Shown one piece after another: positions 1 through 8,193 of a DNA stretch of 64,000 bases. The position numbers and the translations under genes were made by a program. Source of the DNA: Natronomonas marina (lineage in GTDB: Archaea > Halobacteriota > Halobacteria > Halobacteriales > Haloarculaceae); assembly GCF_024298905.1 (NCBI RefSeq), contig NZ_CP101154.1, positions 310,001 through 374,000 of the forward strand, written 5' to 3'. The notes beneath the pieces were generated by a model. The model saw only the letters and a list, made by a program, of their open reading frames with translations, was not told where the DNA came from and made no database searches. Every line of letters begins with the position of its first letter. Positions within the stretch are counted from its first letter, which is position 1.

Positions 1-1
1 G

Positions 2-454
2 CGGGCGGCCGTCGACCGCCTGCCCGCTGTCTTCGATTCGGTCCGGCCCGGACTCGAATCGCTCCTGTCGGAGCGGCCCCCGAGGACCGAACCGACGGCA
101 CGGCTGTTCCCGTGGGACTTCCGGCCGGGGAACGCGCTCGTCGCGGACGGGGAGGTGACGGCACTGCTCGACTGGGAGGCGCCGCTGGCCGCCGGGCCGG
201 CGCTGTCGGTTGCGAAAGCCGAGTACCTGGTCGCCGACTGGTACGTCGACGATCCCGCCCCGCTACGGTCGGCCTTCGTCGACGGGTACGGGGCGGTCCG
301 GGCGTACCCGGAGCCAGCGCCGGTCCACCGGGCCGTCGCCATCGCGGACAGCGCCGTCGACTCGACGGGCGAGGTCACCAGGCCCGGCTATCCGGAGTGC
401 GGCGTCGAGGAAGCCACGGCGTTTCACCGCCGGGCGCTGGCGGCGTTGCTGTGA
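2..454 (+). CDS. Aminoglycoside phosphotransferase (APH)-family protein, C-terminal part (5' end outside window)
   Basis: The frame is open from the window edge, so only about the last 150 residues are present. The segment LFPWDFRPGNALV followed by VTALLDWE matches the catalytic loop and the metal-binding aspartate strand of APH/choline-kinase-like phosphotransferases (usual pattern H-G-D-x-x-x-x-N, then a D-W-E strand). Here the catalytic-loop aspartate and asparagine are kept, but the usual His-Gly is replaced by Pro-Trp. The rest is the helical C-lobe. The substrate cannot be told; family members phosphorylate hydroxyl groups of small molecules. The next gene is convergent, 392 bases away. 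Confidence 0.7.
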   Translation, partial: RAAVDRLPAVFDSVRPGLESLLSERPPRTEPTARLFPWDFRPGNALVADGEVTALLDWEAPLAAGPALSVAKAEYLVADWYVDDPAPLRSAFVDGYGAVRAYPEPAPVHRAVAIADSAVDSTGEVTRPGYPECGVEEATAFHRRALAALL

Positions 455-484
455 GGGTGGGGGCCTCAGCGGTTTCGAGGCGGA

Positions 485-552
485 GCCTCCGGTCTCAAGA
501 AGCGAGGACTTCCGACGCCAGTCGGAAGGACGACGCGAGTAGGCCGGGGAGG
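485..552 (+). repeat. Degenerate TnpB right-end-like palindrome (copy D)
   Basis: It shares the landmarks CTCAAG-AAGCGA and GCGAGTAGGCCGGGG with the tnpB 3' end, and has a clear inner stem (CTTCCGAC against GTCGGAAG). The outer stem is imperfect. This is the weakest of the four copies in the window. Confidence 0.4.
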
Positions 553-793
553 AAGCCGACACGCTGGGAAGCAGGTGCCGTTGTTGCTGCTGTTCGACTC
601 GCCACCCGATACACTTTTTCCGGGGGCAACCATACCAGTGCCTAGTGATACCGCTGCGCACACGTCGCCGGTATCACGGGCCGCAGTAGCCCGGCCCCCG
701 AATGGTGGGGATGTTGACCCCGACGGTCGTTCGGTACGGGTGAGGAACGACCTTCCTCCCCGGCGACAATTGACGGCGAGTCCCACATCAAAG

Positions 794-842
794 CCCCTCC
801 CTCAACGAGCGAGGTCGCAAGACCGAGCGAAGTAGGGAGGGG
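794..842 (+). repeat. Solo TnpB right-end-like palindrome (copy A)
   Basis: The outer stem CCCCTCCCT (794-802) pairs perfectly with AGGGAGGGG (834-842). An inner stem GGTC-GCAA-GACC lies between them. The order CCTCAA, GAGC, GAGC, GTAGG is the same as at the end of tnpB (12225-12267). Read in the matching frame it would encode SPSLNE, similar to the transposase tail GSPCLKE. It ends 4 bases before the stop codon of the minus-strand glycosyltransferase, so it could also act as that gene's terminator. Confidence 0.6.
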
Positions 843-846
843 TCGG

Positions 847-1851
847 TTACACGGTCTGTTTCGCCGCGACCGTCGAGGTGGTGAGGTCGTCGAGCAACCG
901 CTCGGCGATGGTGGCGATGCCGTTGGCGTACTCGGGTGCGGTCGTAAACTCCGACAGCGCCGTCTCGACGGCTGCCGGGTCCGTGGCGGTCCGGAAGCCG
1001 TCGGCCGGTGCCACCCGCCGCGCGATGCCGTCCTGCTCGTTGGTCGCGGGGTAGACCACGCAGGGGGTCTCGGCGACGGCGGCCTCCATCACCGTCGAGT
1101 AGCCCGAACAGACGACGGCCTCGGCCCGGCGCAACACGGGCAACAGCGAGGGGACCGGCCCCCAGTCGTGGTCGCCGATCAGCGTGACCCGGTGGCCGGC
1201 CGCCCGGAGGCGGTCGGCCAGCGCGTCGAAGTCCGTCGAGTACGTCGACGGGACGAGGACGACCCCCGGGTCGTCGGGTCCGCCGTCGGGTGCGCCCTCC
1301 GGTGGCGGGAGCGCGACCGGTGGCACCCTGGAGACGCCCGGCGGGTCCCCGTCGGCCGGCGGCCACACCGACGGGTAGAAGAACCGCTCGGCGGCCAGTC
1401 GCTGGCTCGCGTTGATGCCCATCGTGGACGCGCGGATGATGGGGTCCCGGTAGAGGGCCGCGGCGTTGTGCGAGAGGACGTACAGCGGCATGTCGGTCGC
1501 GGCGGCCGCCGCGACGGTGAACATGTCGTCGGTGACGACCGCGTCGGGGTCCTGGCCGCGGAGCCACGAGGCGATGCCGCGGACGCGGCCGACGCTGTCC
1601 GGGAGGCTTCCGGTCAGGACGCGTGCGAGGCCGCTGACCGGGTTCCCGGCGTCCTGGTAGTCGCCGATGTAGTCCACCTGCGGCGGTTCGTACGCGCTGT
1701 ACCCGTTGGGTTCGTAGAGTCGTCGCCCCGGCCCCCCACCCGCCAGAGCCACCTCTGCGCCGCGTCGCTGGAGTCCCCGCGCGACCGCCATCATCCGCGT
1801 GGCGTGGCCCGCCCCCTCCGGGTAGTGCGTGACGGCGACGTGGATGGTCAC
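847..1851 (-). CDS. Glycosyltransferase, GT1/GT28-like (GT-B fold)
   Basis: This 334-residue protein opens with a Rossmann strand and glycine turn (HVAVTHYPEGAGHATRMMAVA), as in GT1/GT28 enzymes that move a sugar from an NDP-sugar to a lipid or other acceptor. A second Rossmann half begins near residue 195 (VVLVPSTYSTDFDALADRL). The C-terminal half carries a serine/glycine and glutamate donor-binding region (EAVVCSGYSTVMEAAVAETP) and a later P-x-x-N-E-Q-D-G segment. It has no membrane span and is probably cytoplasmic or membrane-peripheral. It is divergent from the two phosphatase-superfamily genes that follow, which suggests a cell-surface glycolipid or polysaccharide role. Donor and acceptor cannot be inferred. 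Confidence 0.75.
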   Translation of the reverse strand: MTIHVAVTHYPEGAGHATRMMAVARGLQRRGAEVALAGGGPGRRLYEPNGYSAYEPPQVDYIGDYQDAGNPVSGLARVLTGSLPDSVGRVRGIASWLRGQDPDAVVTDDMFTVAAAAATDMPLYVLSHNAAALYRDPIIRASTMGINASQRLAAERFFYPSVWPPADGDPPGVSRVPPVALPPPEGAPDGGPDDPGVVLVPSTYSTDFDALADRLRAAGHRVTLIGDHDWGPVPSLLPVLRRAEAVVCSGYSTVMEAAVAETPCVVYPATNEQDGIARRVAPADGFRTATDPAAVETALSEFTTAPEYANGIATIAERLLDDLTTSTVAAKQTV

Positions 1852-1951
1852 GGAACGAACTGTTCTGTCGAGGCAAAGTAGTTTCCCCTTTCGAACGGTC
1901 GCGTGGGCAGGAACCTCGGGGGATTAAGTTCCGACGTGCCCGACGGGGGAT

Positions 1952-2869
1952 ATGGGCCGTGTTTCGGGTGTGGTGACCGACGTCGTCAGGAACCTCCGTG
2001 GTGCCGGCTTCGGGGCCGTCCGGGAGTTCTGCTGGCGATCCTATCTCCGCTACGCCCGACGCCTCTCGCCGGACCCGGTCTTCGAGGCCGACTGGGACCT
2101 GCTCGTCGTCCTCGACGCCTGCCGGGCCGACCTGTGGGCCGAGGTGGTTGCCCCCGACGGGATCCTGCCGGTCGGGACGACCCGCATCTCGCCGGGCGGG
2201 ACCTCGACCGAGTGGCTCGATGCCGTCTTCGGCGGGCAGCCGAGCGAGGCGCTGTCGTCGGTCGGCTACGTGACCGCCAACCCCTACAGCACCGACCACG
2301 TCGACGGCGAGGCGCTGGGCTACCTCCGGGAGGTCTGGCGGGACGCCTGGGACGACGATCTCGGGACCGTCCCCCCGCGGGCGGTGACCGACGCGGCGAT
2401 ACGCGCCGGCCGCGAGCAGGACCTCGACCGCCTCGTCGTCCACTACATGCAGCCGCACTTCCCTTCCATCGCCGACGACCGCGACGACGGCATCGAACTC
2501 GACGCCTTCGGCGACCGGCCGCTGTCGGTGTGGGAGGACCTCCGGTTCGGCCGCCGCTCGCGGGCCGACGTCTGGGAGGCGTACCGGGCGAACCTCCGGG
2601 CGGTGCTGGACGACGTCGAACTCCTCCTGAACAACGTCGACGCCGAACGGGCGGTCATCACCGCTGACCACGGCAACGCCTTCGGCGAGCGCGGGGTTTA
2701 CGGCCACGCCGCCGGTCTCGCGCTCCGGCCGCTCCGGGAGGTGCCGTGGGCCGTCACCGCCGCGACCGACGGCGGAGGCTACGAGCCGCCGCCGGGCGCC
2801 GAGCGGACCGAGCGGTCGGCGACGACCGCCGAGGTGACCGCCCGCCTCGAACGCCTCGGCTACCGCTGA
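1952..2869 (+). CDS. Alkaline phosphatase/sulfatase-superfamily protein
   Basis: This 305-residue protein has the superfamily's N-terminal metal-binding strand (DLLVVLDACRADLW) near residue 49 and the C-terminal metal site (VITADHGNAFGERGVYGHA) near residue 232, and ends in the RLGYR-type tail seen in the next gene as well. There is no canonical C/S-x-P-x-R nucleophile motif. A threonine-rich segment (GTTRISPGGTSTEWL) stands where the nucleophile usually lies. No signal peptide is seen. It lies about 100 bases upstream of a second superfamily member and is probably co-transcribed. Hydrolase or phospho-group transferase activity on envelope components is inference. Confidence 0.65.
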   Translation: MGRVSGVVTDVVRNLRGAGFGAVREFCWRSYLRYARRLSPDPVFEADWDLLVVLDACRADLWAEVVAPDGILPVGTTRISPGGTSTEWLDAVFGGQPSEALSSVGYVTANPYSTDHVDGEALGYLREVWRDAWDDDLGTVPPRAVTDAAIRAGREQDLDRLVVHYMQPHFPSIADDRDDGIELDAFGDRPLSVWEDLRFGRRSRADVWEAYRANLRAVLDDVELLLNNVDAERAVITADHGNAFGERGVYGHAAGLALRPLREVPWAVTAATDGGGYEPPPGAERTERSATTAEVTARLERLGYR

Positions 2870-2970
2870 CCGGGACCGCACCCCGCGGAGCGCCCCGACG
2901 CAGGGCACGGACCTGCGACGGCGAACGCGAAAACGTAAGCGTCTTGCCGGCCGCCCCCGCGGGTTCGGGC

Positions 2971-4224
2971 GTGTCCGCCCCCGATTCGCCGAACGTCCTC
3001 GTCGTCTGTATCGACTGCCTCCGCGAGGACCATGTCTCCGGGCCGGCCGCCGACACGCCGTTCCTCGACTCGCTCCGCGAGGACGGTCTCGCGGCGACGG
3101 GGATGTACGCCACCGCGACGACGACCAGCCCCTGCGTGGCCAGTCTCCTGACCGGCACCTACGCCGAGCGCCACGAGATACTCTCGCTAGACGTCGGCCC
3201 GCTCGCTTCGGACGTGCCCACGTTCGCCGAGCGGTTCGGCGCCGCCGGCTACCACACCGAGGCGCTCGTGACCGGGCCGCTGGTCGAGGCGACCGGTCTC
3301 CAGCGCGGCTTCGACGCCTACCGCTACCGCGAACCCGACGAGTCGCTGTTCGGTCCCTGGCGCGAGACGGCCGCAGAGCGCCTCGCGGCCCTCCCGGAGC
3401 CGTTCGCCGCCTACCTCCACCTCTGGGAGATACACGAGGACGTGTCGGTCCCCGAGGGGTTCGACGAGCCGCGATACGGCGAGACCCGCTACGCGCGGGC
3501 GCTGTCGGCGCTCGACCGCGAACTCGAGGCGCTGGCCGACGCACTCCCGGAGGGGACGCTTCTCGCGGTCCACGGCGACCACGGCGAGTCGATCACCAAC
3601 CGCTACAGCCCCGTCCGACTCGGCCTGAAGTCGCTCCGGGACGCCCTGAAGTACTACGGCGGCGTCGATACCAGGGCGCGGGTCCGGCGGCTGAACCGCG
3701 CGCTCGCCGACCGGGGCGCCGACGTCCCCGACCACTACCTCGAGAACGGCCACGGCGAGAACGTCTTCGACTTCGCCGCCAACGTCCCCTTCGTCCTGTC
3801 GGGCCCGGGCGTCGGTTCGGCGACCGTCGATGCGACGACCCGGCAGGTGGACGTCCTGCCGACGCTGCTGGACGCCGCGGGCGTCGAGTACGACACCGGG
3901 ACGTTCGACGGGGAATCGCTGTACCCGCCGGGCGAAATCGAGGATCGCCCCGCGTACATGCGGGCCTGCGGCGCCTCGCTCCGCAAGCGGGCCAACTGGG
4001 CGCGGGCCGTCCGCGCCGACGGCCGGAAGTACGTCGAGTACCCCGACCGGGAGTGGCCCGCCGAACTGTACGACCTCGAGTCCGACCCCGAGGAACTGGA
4101 TCCGACCGTCGACCCCGACCCCGACCGGACCGCCCCGCTGCGGCGTGCGTTCCCCGACGAGGACCTGGGCGAGGGCGACCACATCGACGTCGAGGAGCGA
4201 CTTCGACTGCTCGGCTACCGCTGA
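2971..4224 (+). CDS. Sulfatase-like hydrolase/transferase
   Basis: The GTG at 2971 was chosen because domain homology begins at once (SPNVLVVCIDCLREDHV) and longer versions would overlap the previous gene; an AT-rich element lies about 35 bases upstream. The 417-residue protein has the N-terminal aspartate metal site, a nucleophile region TTTSPCVASLLTGTY, the LAVHGDHGES metal motif near residue 200, and an ENGHGEN histidine motif. The nucleophile position is threonine (TSPCVAS) where classical sulfatases have Cys/Ser-x-Pro-x-Arg, so formylglycine-type sulfatase activity is unlikely. Phosphodiester or phosphoglycerol-type chemistry is more probable. A convergent membrane protein gene follows after 6 bases. 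Confidence 0.75.
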   Translation: MSAPDSPNVLVVCIDCLREDHVSGPAADTPFLDSLREDGLAATGMYATATTTSPCVASLLTGTYAERHEILSLDVGPLASDVPTFAERFGAAGYHTEALVTGPLVEATGLQRGFDAYRYREPDESLFGPWRETAAERLAALPEPFAAYLHLWEIHEDVSVPEGFDEPRYGETRYARALSALDRELEALADALPEGTLLAVHGDHGESITNRYSPVRLGLKSLRDALKYYGGVDTRARVRRLNRALADRGADVPDHYLENGHGENVFDFAANVPFVLSGPGVGSATVDATTRQVDVLPTLLDAAGVEYDTGTFDGESLYPPGEIEDRPAYMRACGASLRKRANWARAVRADGRKYVEYPDREWPAELYDLESDPEELDPTVDPDPDRTAPLRRAFPDEDLGEGDHIDVEERLRLLGYR

Positions 4225-4230
4225 GGCCGC

Positions 4231-5301
4231 TCACCCCGCACCGAGGCGGCGCTCGCGGACCTGCAACAGGGTGACGGCGGCGGCGCCGACCGACGTCGTC
4301 AGCAGGAAGCCGCCGACGCTGAACAGCAGGACGGCCGCCGTGACGGTCGCGGCGGCGGCGGCCGTCGTCGCGGTCAACAGCCCGACCTGGATGGGTTCGA
4401 TGCCGCCGAGTCCGCCCGGCGTCGGCATCGCCGACCCGACCGTTCCGAGCGGCACGACGAAGAGCGGGACGTACAGCGGGACGGTCGCTCCGACGGCCCG
4501 GAGCGCGAGCCACAGGCCGACTATCTGCGCGAGCCACCCGGCCGCGGAGCAGGCCAGCGCGACGGCGAGTCGCCGGCGGTCGGCGGCGACCGACTCGATG
4601 GCGCCGACGAAGCCAGCGACGCGGTCGGCGACGGCCGCCCGCTCTGGCGGTGCGACCCGCGGCAGGAGGCGGCCGCCGATTCGGGCCAGCGGCGCCAGCA
4701 GGCCGACCAGGACCCGCTCGACGCCGCGGCGCCGCCGCCACGCCAGCGCCGCGGCCAGGGGGGCAACGACCGCCACGGTGGCGAGGCCGGCGGCGACGGT
4801 CCGCAGCGTCGCCCCCAGCACCGCGACGCTGGCGTAGTAGCCGATACCGACCGCCGCGAGCGTCAGCGACGGCACCACGTTGACGACGTCGAAACTGGTG
4901 ATGGCGGCCAGCGCGCGCTCGAAGGGCGCCCCCGATACGTCCGACAGCAGCAGGGCCGTCGCCGGTTCGCCGCCGGCCTGCCCGAACGGCGTGACGTGGT
5001 TGGCGAAGGCCGCGCCGGCGTTGACGAGGACGGCGTCGACCGCCGAGACGTCGCTGCCGACCGCTTCGAGCACCGCCCGGAGACCCAGCCCCCACAGGCA
5101 GAGCCACGCGAGGATGGTCCCCGCGACGAGCGCGAGGAGTCGGAGGTCGGCCCGCCCGAGCGCCCCCAGGACGGCCTCGCCGCCGGTGACGGTCGCAAGC
5201 GCCACCAGGACCGCCGCGCCGACGCCGAACCCGGCGACTGTCCCCAGGAACTCGCGGCGTTGCACACTCGCCGGAGGGACGCGGGGGAGTATCAAGGCCA
5301 C
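4231..5301 (-). CDS. Flippase-like integral membrane protein (LPG synthase TM-domain / UPF0104 family)
   Basis: This 356-residue protein is almost entirely hydrophobic, with about eight membrane spans. It shows the family signatures ANHVTPFGQAGGEPATALLL in the middle and PTPGGLGGIE near the C-terminus. Relatives include the transmembrane part of bacterial lysyl-phosphatidylglycerol synthase and archaeal proteins near glycosylation genes, where lipid-linked sugar transport is suspected. No soluble synthase domain is attached. The neighbouring glycosyltransferase and phosphatase-superfamily genes fit an envelope role. The substrate is unknown. Confidence 0.75.
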   Translation of the reverse strand: MALILPRVPPASVQRREFLGTVAGFGVGAAVLVALATVTGGEAVLGALGRADLRLLALVAGTILAWLCLWGLGLRAVLEAVGSDVSAVDAVLVNAGAAFANHVTPFGQAGGEPATALLLSDVSGAPFERALAAITSFDVVNVVPSLTLAAVGIGYYASVAVLGATLRTVAAGLATVAVVAPLAAALAWRRRRGVERVLVGLLAPLARIGGRLLPRVAPPERAAVADRVAGFVGAIESVAADRRRLAVALACSAAGWLAQIVGLWLALRAVGATVPLYVPLFVVPLGTVGSAMPTPGGLGGIEPIQVGLLTATTAAAAATVTAAVLLFSVGGFLLTTSVGAAAVTLLQVRERRLGAG

Positions 5302-5346
5302 GGTCCCGCCGGCGGGCTTTTTGCGTCAGGGCCGACTCGATGTCAC

Positions 5347-5835
5347 ATGGGCAAGGTCAACGAGTCCGACCTGGCGTGGACGACGCTGGACGGTGCCGAG
5401 ACGGGGTTGCGCCGCAAGAAACTGGCCGCCGCGACCGACGGCGATGACCTCGGGTGCAGCCTCTACGAACTTCCCGCGGGCGATAAGTCGTGGCCCTACC
5501 ACTACCACACGGGCAACGAGGAGGCGCTGTTCGTGCTGGACGGCGAGGGGACGCTCCGACTCGACGGCGAGGAACTCGGCCTGGAGTCCGGCGACTACGT
5601 CGCGCTGCCGGCCGACGAGCGGGGCGCCCACCGGGTCGTCAACGACTCGGCGGGACCGCTGCGGTACCTGGCGGTCTCGACGATGGCCGAACCGGACGTG
5701 ACCGTCTACCCCGACTCGGAGAAGGTGGGCGTCTTCGTCGGCGCGCCGCCGGGCGGCGAGGGCGAACGCCCCCACCACGGCTACTACCGGCAGCGTGACG
5801 CCGTCGACTACTGGGCGGGCGAGGACGGCGGGTAG
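5347..5835 (+). CDS. Cupin-domain protein
   Basis: This is a 162-residue single-domain cupin. Motif 1 is visible as WPYHYHTGNEEALFVLDGEG (His, His, Glu ligands) and motif 2 as GDYVALPADERGAHRVVN (final His), so a metal site is likely intact. The ATG at 5347 was chosen because homology starts there and upstream sequence belongs to the promoter of the divergent membrane protein gene. The C-terminal third (VTVYPDSEKVGVFVG) resembles sugar- or ligand-binding cupins of unknown role that are common in haloarchaea. Catalysis versus binding cannot be decided. Confidence 0.8.
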   Translation: MGKVNESDLAWTTLDGAETGLRRKKLAAATDGDDLGCSLYELPAGDKSWPYHYHTGNEEALFVLDGEGTLRLDGEELGLESGDYVALPADERGAHRVVNDSAGPLRYLAVSTMAEPDVTVYPDSEKVGVFVGAPPGGEGERPHHGYYRQRDAVDYWAGEDGG

Positions 5836-5887
5836 TGTTTCCGAGGCGAGCGGAGAGCTAAAGGGCCCCTCGCTCCACGTCGGGGAC

Positions 5888-6619
5888 ATGGAGACGTCCG
5901 ACCGCCCGACCTTCGAGACCGAGGCGGGCGAGGCGATATACCGATACGTCGAGCGGCACGGCACCGCGGCGCGGCACCGCGTCCGGGACGTGACCTCGCT
6001 GGAGGCCGACGAGTTCGAGGACGAACTCGAGCGGCTGAAGTCGCGGGGCTACCTTGAGGACGACGGCGGGACGCTGCGGGTCGCCCTGGACGTGGGGTCC
6101 ATCGAGCGCCACGAGACCGACGAGGGCGAGTACACCATCCGGCCCGCCCGCCAGGACGACTTCGAGGGCCTCGTCGACACCATCCGGGACGTGACCGCCG
6201 AGGACACCTACGTCGTCGCCGAGTCCATCGCCGAGCAGTTGCTCTACGAGGACACCGTCACCCGGCACAACGCCATCGAGTCGCGGGTCTTCTTCGTCGC
6301 CACCGTCGACGGCGAGGTGGTCGGGTGGGTCCACCTCGAGTTGCCACAGGTCGACAAACTCCAGAGCACCGCCCAGGTGACCGTCGGCGTCCGGAGCGAC
6401 CACCAGGAGCGCGGCATCGGAACCAACCTGCTGGACCGCGCCCTGGAGTGGGCCGAGGCCAACGGCTACCGGAAGGTGTACAACAGCGTCCCGACGACCA
6501 ACGACCGCGCCATCGCCTTCCTCGAGGCCCGGGGCTGGGAGACCGAGGGCGTCCGCAAGGACCACTACACCATCGGCGACGACCACGTCGACGAGGTCAT
6601 GCTGGCGTACACGTTCTGA
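5888..6619 (+). CDS. GNAT-family N-acetyltransferase with N-terminal winged-helix region
   Basis: This 243-residue protein has residues 1-80 that look like a small helical DNA-binding-like domain (EAIYRYVERHGTAARHRVRD ... LKSRGYL). Residues about 90-243 form a GNAT domain with the acetyl-CoA pyrophosphate loop SDHQERGIGTNLL and the late segment ERGW-like ARGWETEGVR. GNAT enzymes transfer acetyl from acetyl-CoA to amines or protein N-termini. The HTH-GNAT fusion suggests either a regulatory acetyltransferase or a substrate-recognition role. The start at 5888 follows a clear gap after the cupin gene; earlier codons in frame would overlap that gene. Confidence 0.8.
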   Translation: METSDRPTFETEAGEAIYRYVERHGTAARHRVRDVTSLEADEFEDELERLKSRGYLEDDGGTLRVALDVGSIERHETDEGEYTIRPARQDDFEGLVDTIRDVTAEDTYVVAESIAEQLLYEDTVTRHNAIESRVFFVATVDGEVVGWVHLELPQVDKLQSTAQVTVGVRSDHQERGIGTNLLDRALEWAEANGYRKVYNSVPTTNDRAIAFLEARGWETEGVRKDHYTIGDDHVDEVMLAYTF

Positions 6620-6662
6620 TCGCGCCACGGGACGCCCGGAGCCGTATCCACGAACACCGGTA

Positions 6663-7592
6663 TCAGCGGTACAGGCTGCGGTACTTGATGAGTTCGGCGC
6701 CGATCTCACGGCTCTCCAACAGCGCGAATCCGGCGACGATGATTCCGAACCCGACGAGCGTCAGGGGTTGGATGCGCTCGGCGAGGAAGACCCAGCCGAT
6801 CGCCAAGGCGACGACGGGAGTGAGATACGTCGTCAGGTTCGCCTTCAACGGCCCCACATCGCCCATCAACACGAGGTACGCCACGAGCCCGAACACTCCG
6901 AGGAAGACGCCGAGATAGACCACCATCGCCGCGGCCAGCGGCGTCGGGTCGATGCTCGCGACCGATTCGCCGAGCGCGACCGCGAACAGGACGTGGACGG
7001 TCCCACCGAGCAGCATCGCCCAGCCGGTGAGCGCCGGAATCGGCATTTCCGCCCGGCTCCGTCGGACGAGGACGGCCCCGAGTTCGACGACGACCACGCC
7101 GCCGAAGAAGAGCAGCTTCCCGAGGAGCTCCGGGTCGAGGAGGCTCGCCGGGTCCGGCCGGATGACGACGGCGATGCCGACGAAGCCAAGCAGCACTCCG
7201 GCGTAATCCCGGCCAGCGAGCCGTTCGGCCGGAAGGAGCGGCCACGCGAGCACCGCGGTGATGATGGGGGCGAGACTGAAGATGATCGCCGCGACGCCGG
7301 CGGTGATGAACTGCTGGGCGATGAACCCGATTCCCGTGCCGCCGACCAGAAGCAGTCCCGCGGAGAGCACCGCCGTCACGTCCCGCCGGGAGCGGGGCCG
7401 CCAGTACTCGGTCGTCGCGCCGACGTAGAGTAACAGGAGCGCTGCGGCCAGGTAGCTCCGGGAGGCGGCGAACAGCAGCGGTGGGATGAACGCCAACCCG
7501 GTCTTCACGGCCGGAAACGCGGTTCCGAACAGGAGCGTGATGAGAACGAACAGGGCGATAGAACGGGCTCGAGACACGTTGAGAACGACCAT
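6663..7592 (-). CDS. EamA/DMT-family transporter
   Basis: This is a 309-residue protein of about ten membrane spans made of two EamA repeats (each about 140 residues; FGTAFPAVKTGLAFIPPLLFAASR begins the first, and the second ends LAERIQPLTLVGFGIIVAGF). Family members export metabolites or amino acids and are often annotated RhaT/YdcZ-like permeases. The ATG at 7592 is the conventional start. However, a TATA-like element (ATATAT, centred near 7606) is placed so that a leaderless transcript would begin at the in-frame GTG at 7577, which is equally plausible. A TnpB-like hairpin (7619-7640) sits immediately upstream. Confidence 0.8.
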   Translation of the reverse strand: MVVLNVSRARSIALFVLITLLFGTAFPAVKTGLAFIPPLLFAASRSYLAAALLLLYVGATTEYWRPRSRRDVTAVLSAGLLLVGGTGIGFIAQQFITAGVAAIIFSLAPIITAVLAWPLLPAERLAGRDYAGVLLGFVGIAVVIRPDPASLLDPELLGKLLFFGGVVVVELGAVLVRRSRAEMPIPALTGWAMLLGGTVHVLFAVALGESVASIDPTPLAAAMVVYLGVFLGVFGLVAYLVLMGDVGPLKANLTTYLTPVVALAIGWVFLAERIQPLTLVGFGIIVAGFALLESREIGAELIKYRSLYR

Positions 7593-7618
7593 CGATGCGG
7601 ACCAATATATGTGAAGTA

Positions 7619-7640
7619 CCACGGGCGCGGTGGCCCGTGG
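7619..7640 (-). repeat. Hairpin resembling a TnpB-element right end
   Basis: CCACGGGC (7619-7626) and GCCCGTGG (7633-7640) pair perfectly around a 6-base loop. On the minus strand the stem is preceded by GAAG and followed by TACTTCAC. The intact element ends the same way (GAAG, stem, stem, TAGTTCAC at 12268-12275). I infer a remnant insertion edge; the neighbouring sequence is too eroded to show transposase. Confidence 0.45.
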
Positions 7641-7908
7641 CTTCGCCGTGGTCTCTGGCGCCAAGGCCAGCGTAACGACCGATGGCAAATTTAATTCCGC
7701 CCGTGCTCGTCCCTGCGGGGACTCGCGTGGAACCAGTAACACCCGAACACACCATTGGTGCCACCGCAACAGAGGTCGTCTGTTGCTGCCGTGGCGGGTG
7801 TGTCCGTGGGCGTCCGCCCCTTCACGGGGGCGCGACACAGGCCCGGCGCACCGCGTCTTACCCCGAAGTGGGCGCGCGGATTTTGCGAGGCCGATAACGT
7901 GGGTTCCA

Positions 7909-7934
7909 AACTATCGTAGGGCGCCCCGATAGTT
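7909..7934. promoter_or_regulatory. Inverted repeat AACTATCG-n10-CGATAGTT
   Basis: Two perfect 8-base arms flank GGGCGCCC, itself a palindrome. The right part CCCCGATAGT (7924-7933) recurs exactly at 10811-10820, overlapping the TATA element of the TrmB-type regulator gene. The shared 10-mer suggests a common operator, possibly of that regulator. It could instead be a terminator stem. Confidence 0.4.
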
Positions 7935-7970
7935 AAAAACGGGGGACGCAGCCGAGCGGACGCGCTTCAC

Positions 7971-7992
7971 CCCCGCCCACGGTGGGGCGGGG
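7971..7992. repeat. GC-rich hairpin
   Basis: CCCCGCCCA and TGGGGCGGGG pair around CGG with one bulge. The shape resembles right ends of TnpB elements, but no conserved GTAGG landmark is present. Confidence 0.35.
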
Positions 7993-8045
7993 AACTCGCG
8001 CTGCTTTCCGTTTAGAGAGTCGCTTCATTCCGGTACGTACCACCT

Positions 8046-8083
8046 ACCGATCACTTTCGTCGCGCGTCGTGCGAATGATCGGT
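8046..8083. promoter_or_regulatory. Inverted repeat ACCGATCA-n22-TGATCGGT upstream of the R2-like oxidase
   Basis: Perfect 8-base arms lie about 80-120 bases upstream of the oxidase promoter. The 22-base spacer is compatible with two half-sites of a dimeric regulator. The function is inferred only from position. Confidence 0.3.
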
Positions 8084-8193
8084 TCGGCTTTGGTGGCGTG
8101 GGGGGCAATGCCACCCGGGCCCGCGCGCACTCTTGAACGAACCTGCAGTGACTGGTGTAACCTCTATAGGGGTGCCGACGTAACGGTTTTCTC

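Larger units (their letters stand above)
455..846. other. Gene-free stretch holding two palindromic TnpB right-end-like structures
   Basis: No credible gene is seen. The stretch contains a weaker copy (485-552) and a strong copy (794-842) of the hairpin that forms the 3' end of the tnpB gene at 10948-12270. The bases between them read in no convincing frame, though they may be eroded transposase tail. I infer that one or two TnpB-type elements once inserted here and decayed. Confidence 0.5.
7593..8193. other. Gene-free, hairpin-rich stretch
   Basis: No protein gene is supported. The stretch holds a perfect 8-bp-stem hairpin at 7619-7640 resembling a minus-strand TnpB right end, an inverted repeat at 7909-7934, a GC hairpin at 7971-7992, an inverted repeat at 8046-8083, and the promoter of the R2-like oxidase (CTCTATAGG near 8163-8171). 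A TATA-like TTAAAAAC at 7933-7940 could start a non-coding transcript near 7963. Confidence 0.5.

Noticed and set aside
2971-4224. Naming this protein arylsulfatase
   Set aside because: The nucleophile segment TSPCVAS does not fit the formylglycine signature C/S-x-P-x-R.
788-5107. Very long open frames opposite to the glycosyltransferase and phosphatase-superfamily genes (up to about 900 codons)
   Set aside because: They are arginine- and proline-rich, without family motifs, and lie antisense to well-supported genes. GC-rich codon use creates them.
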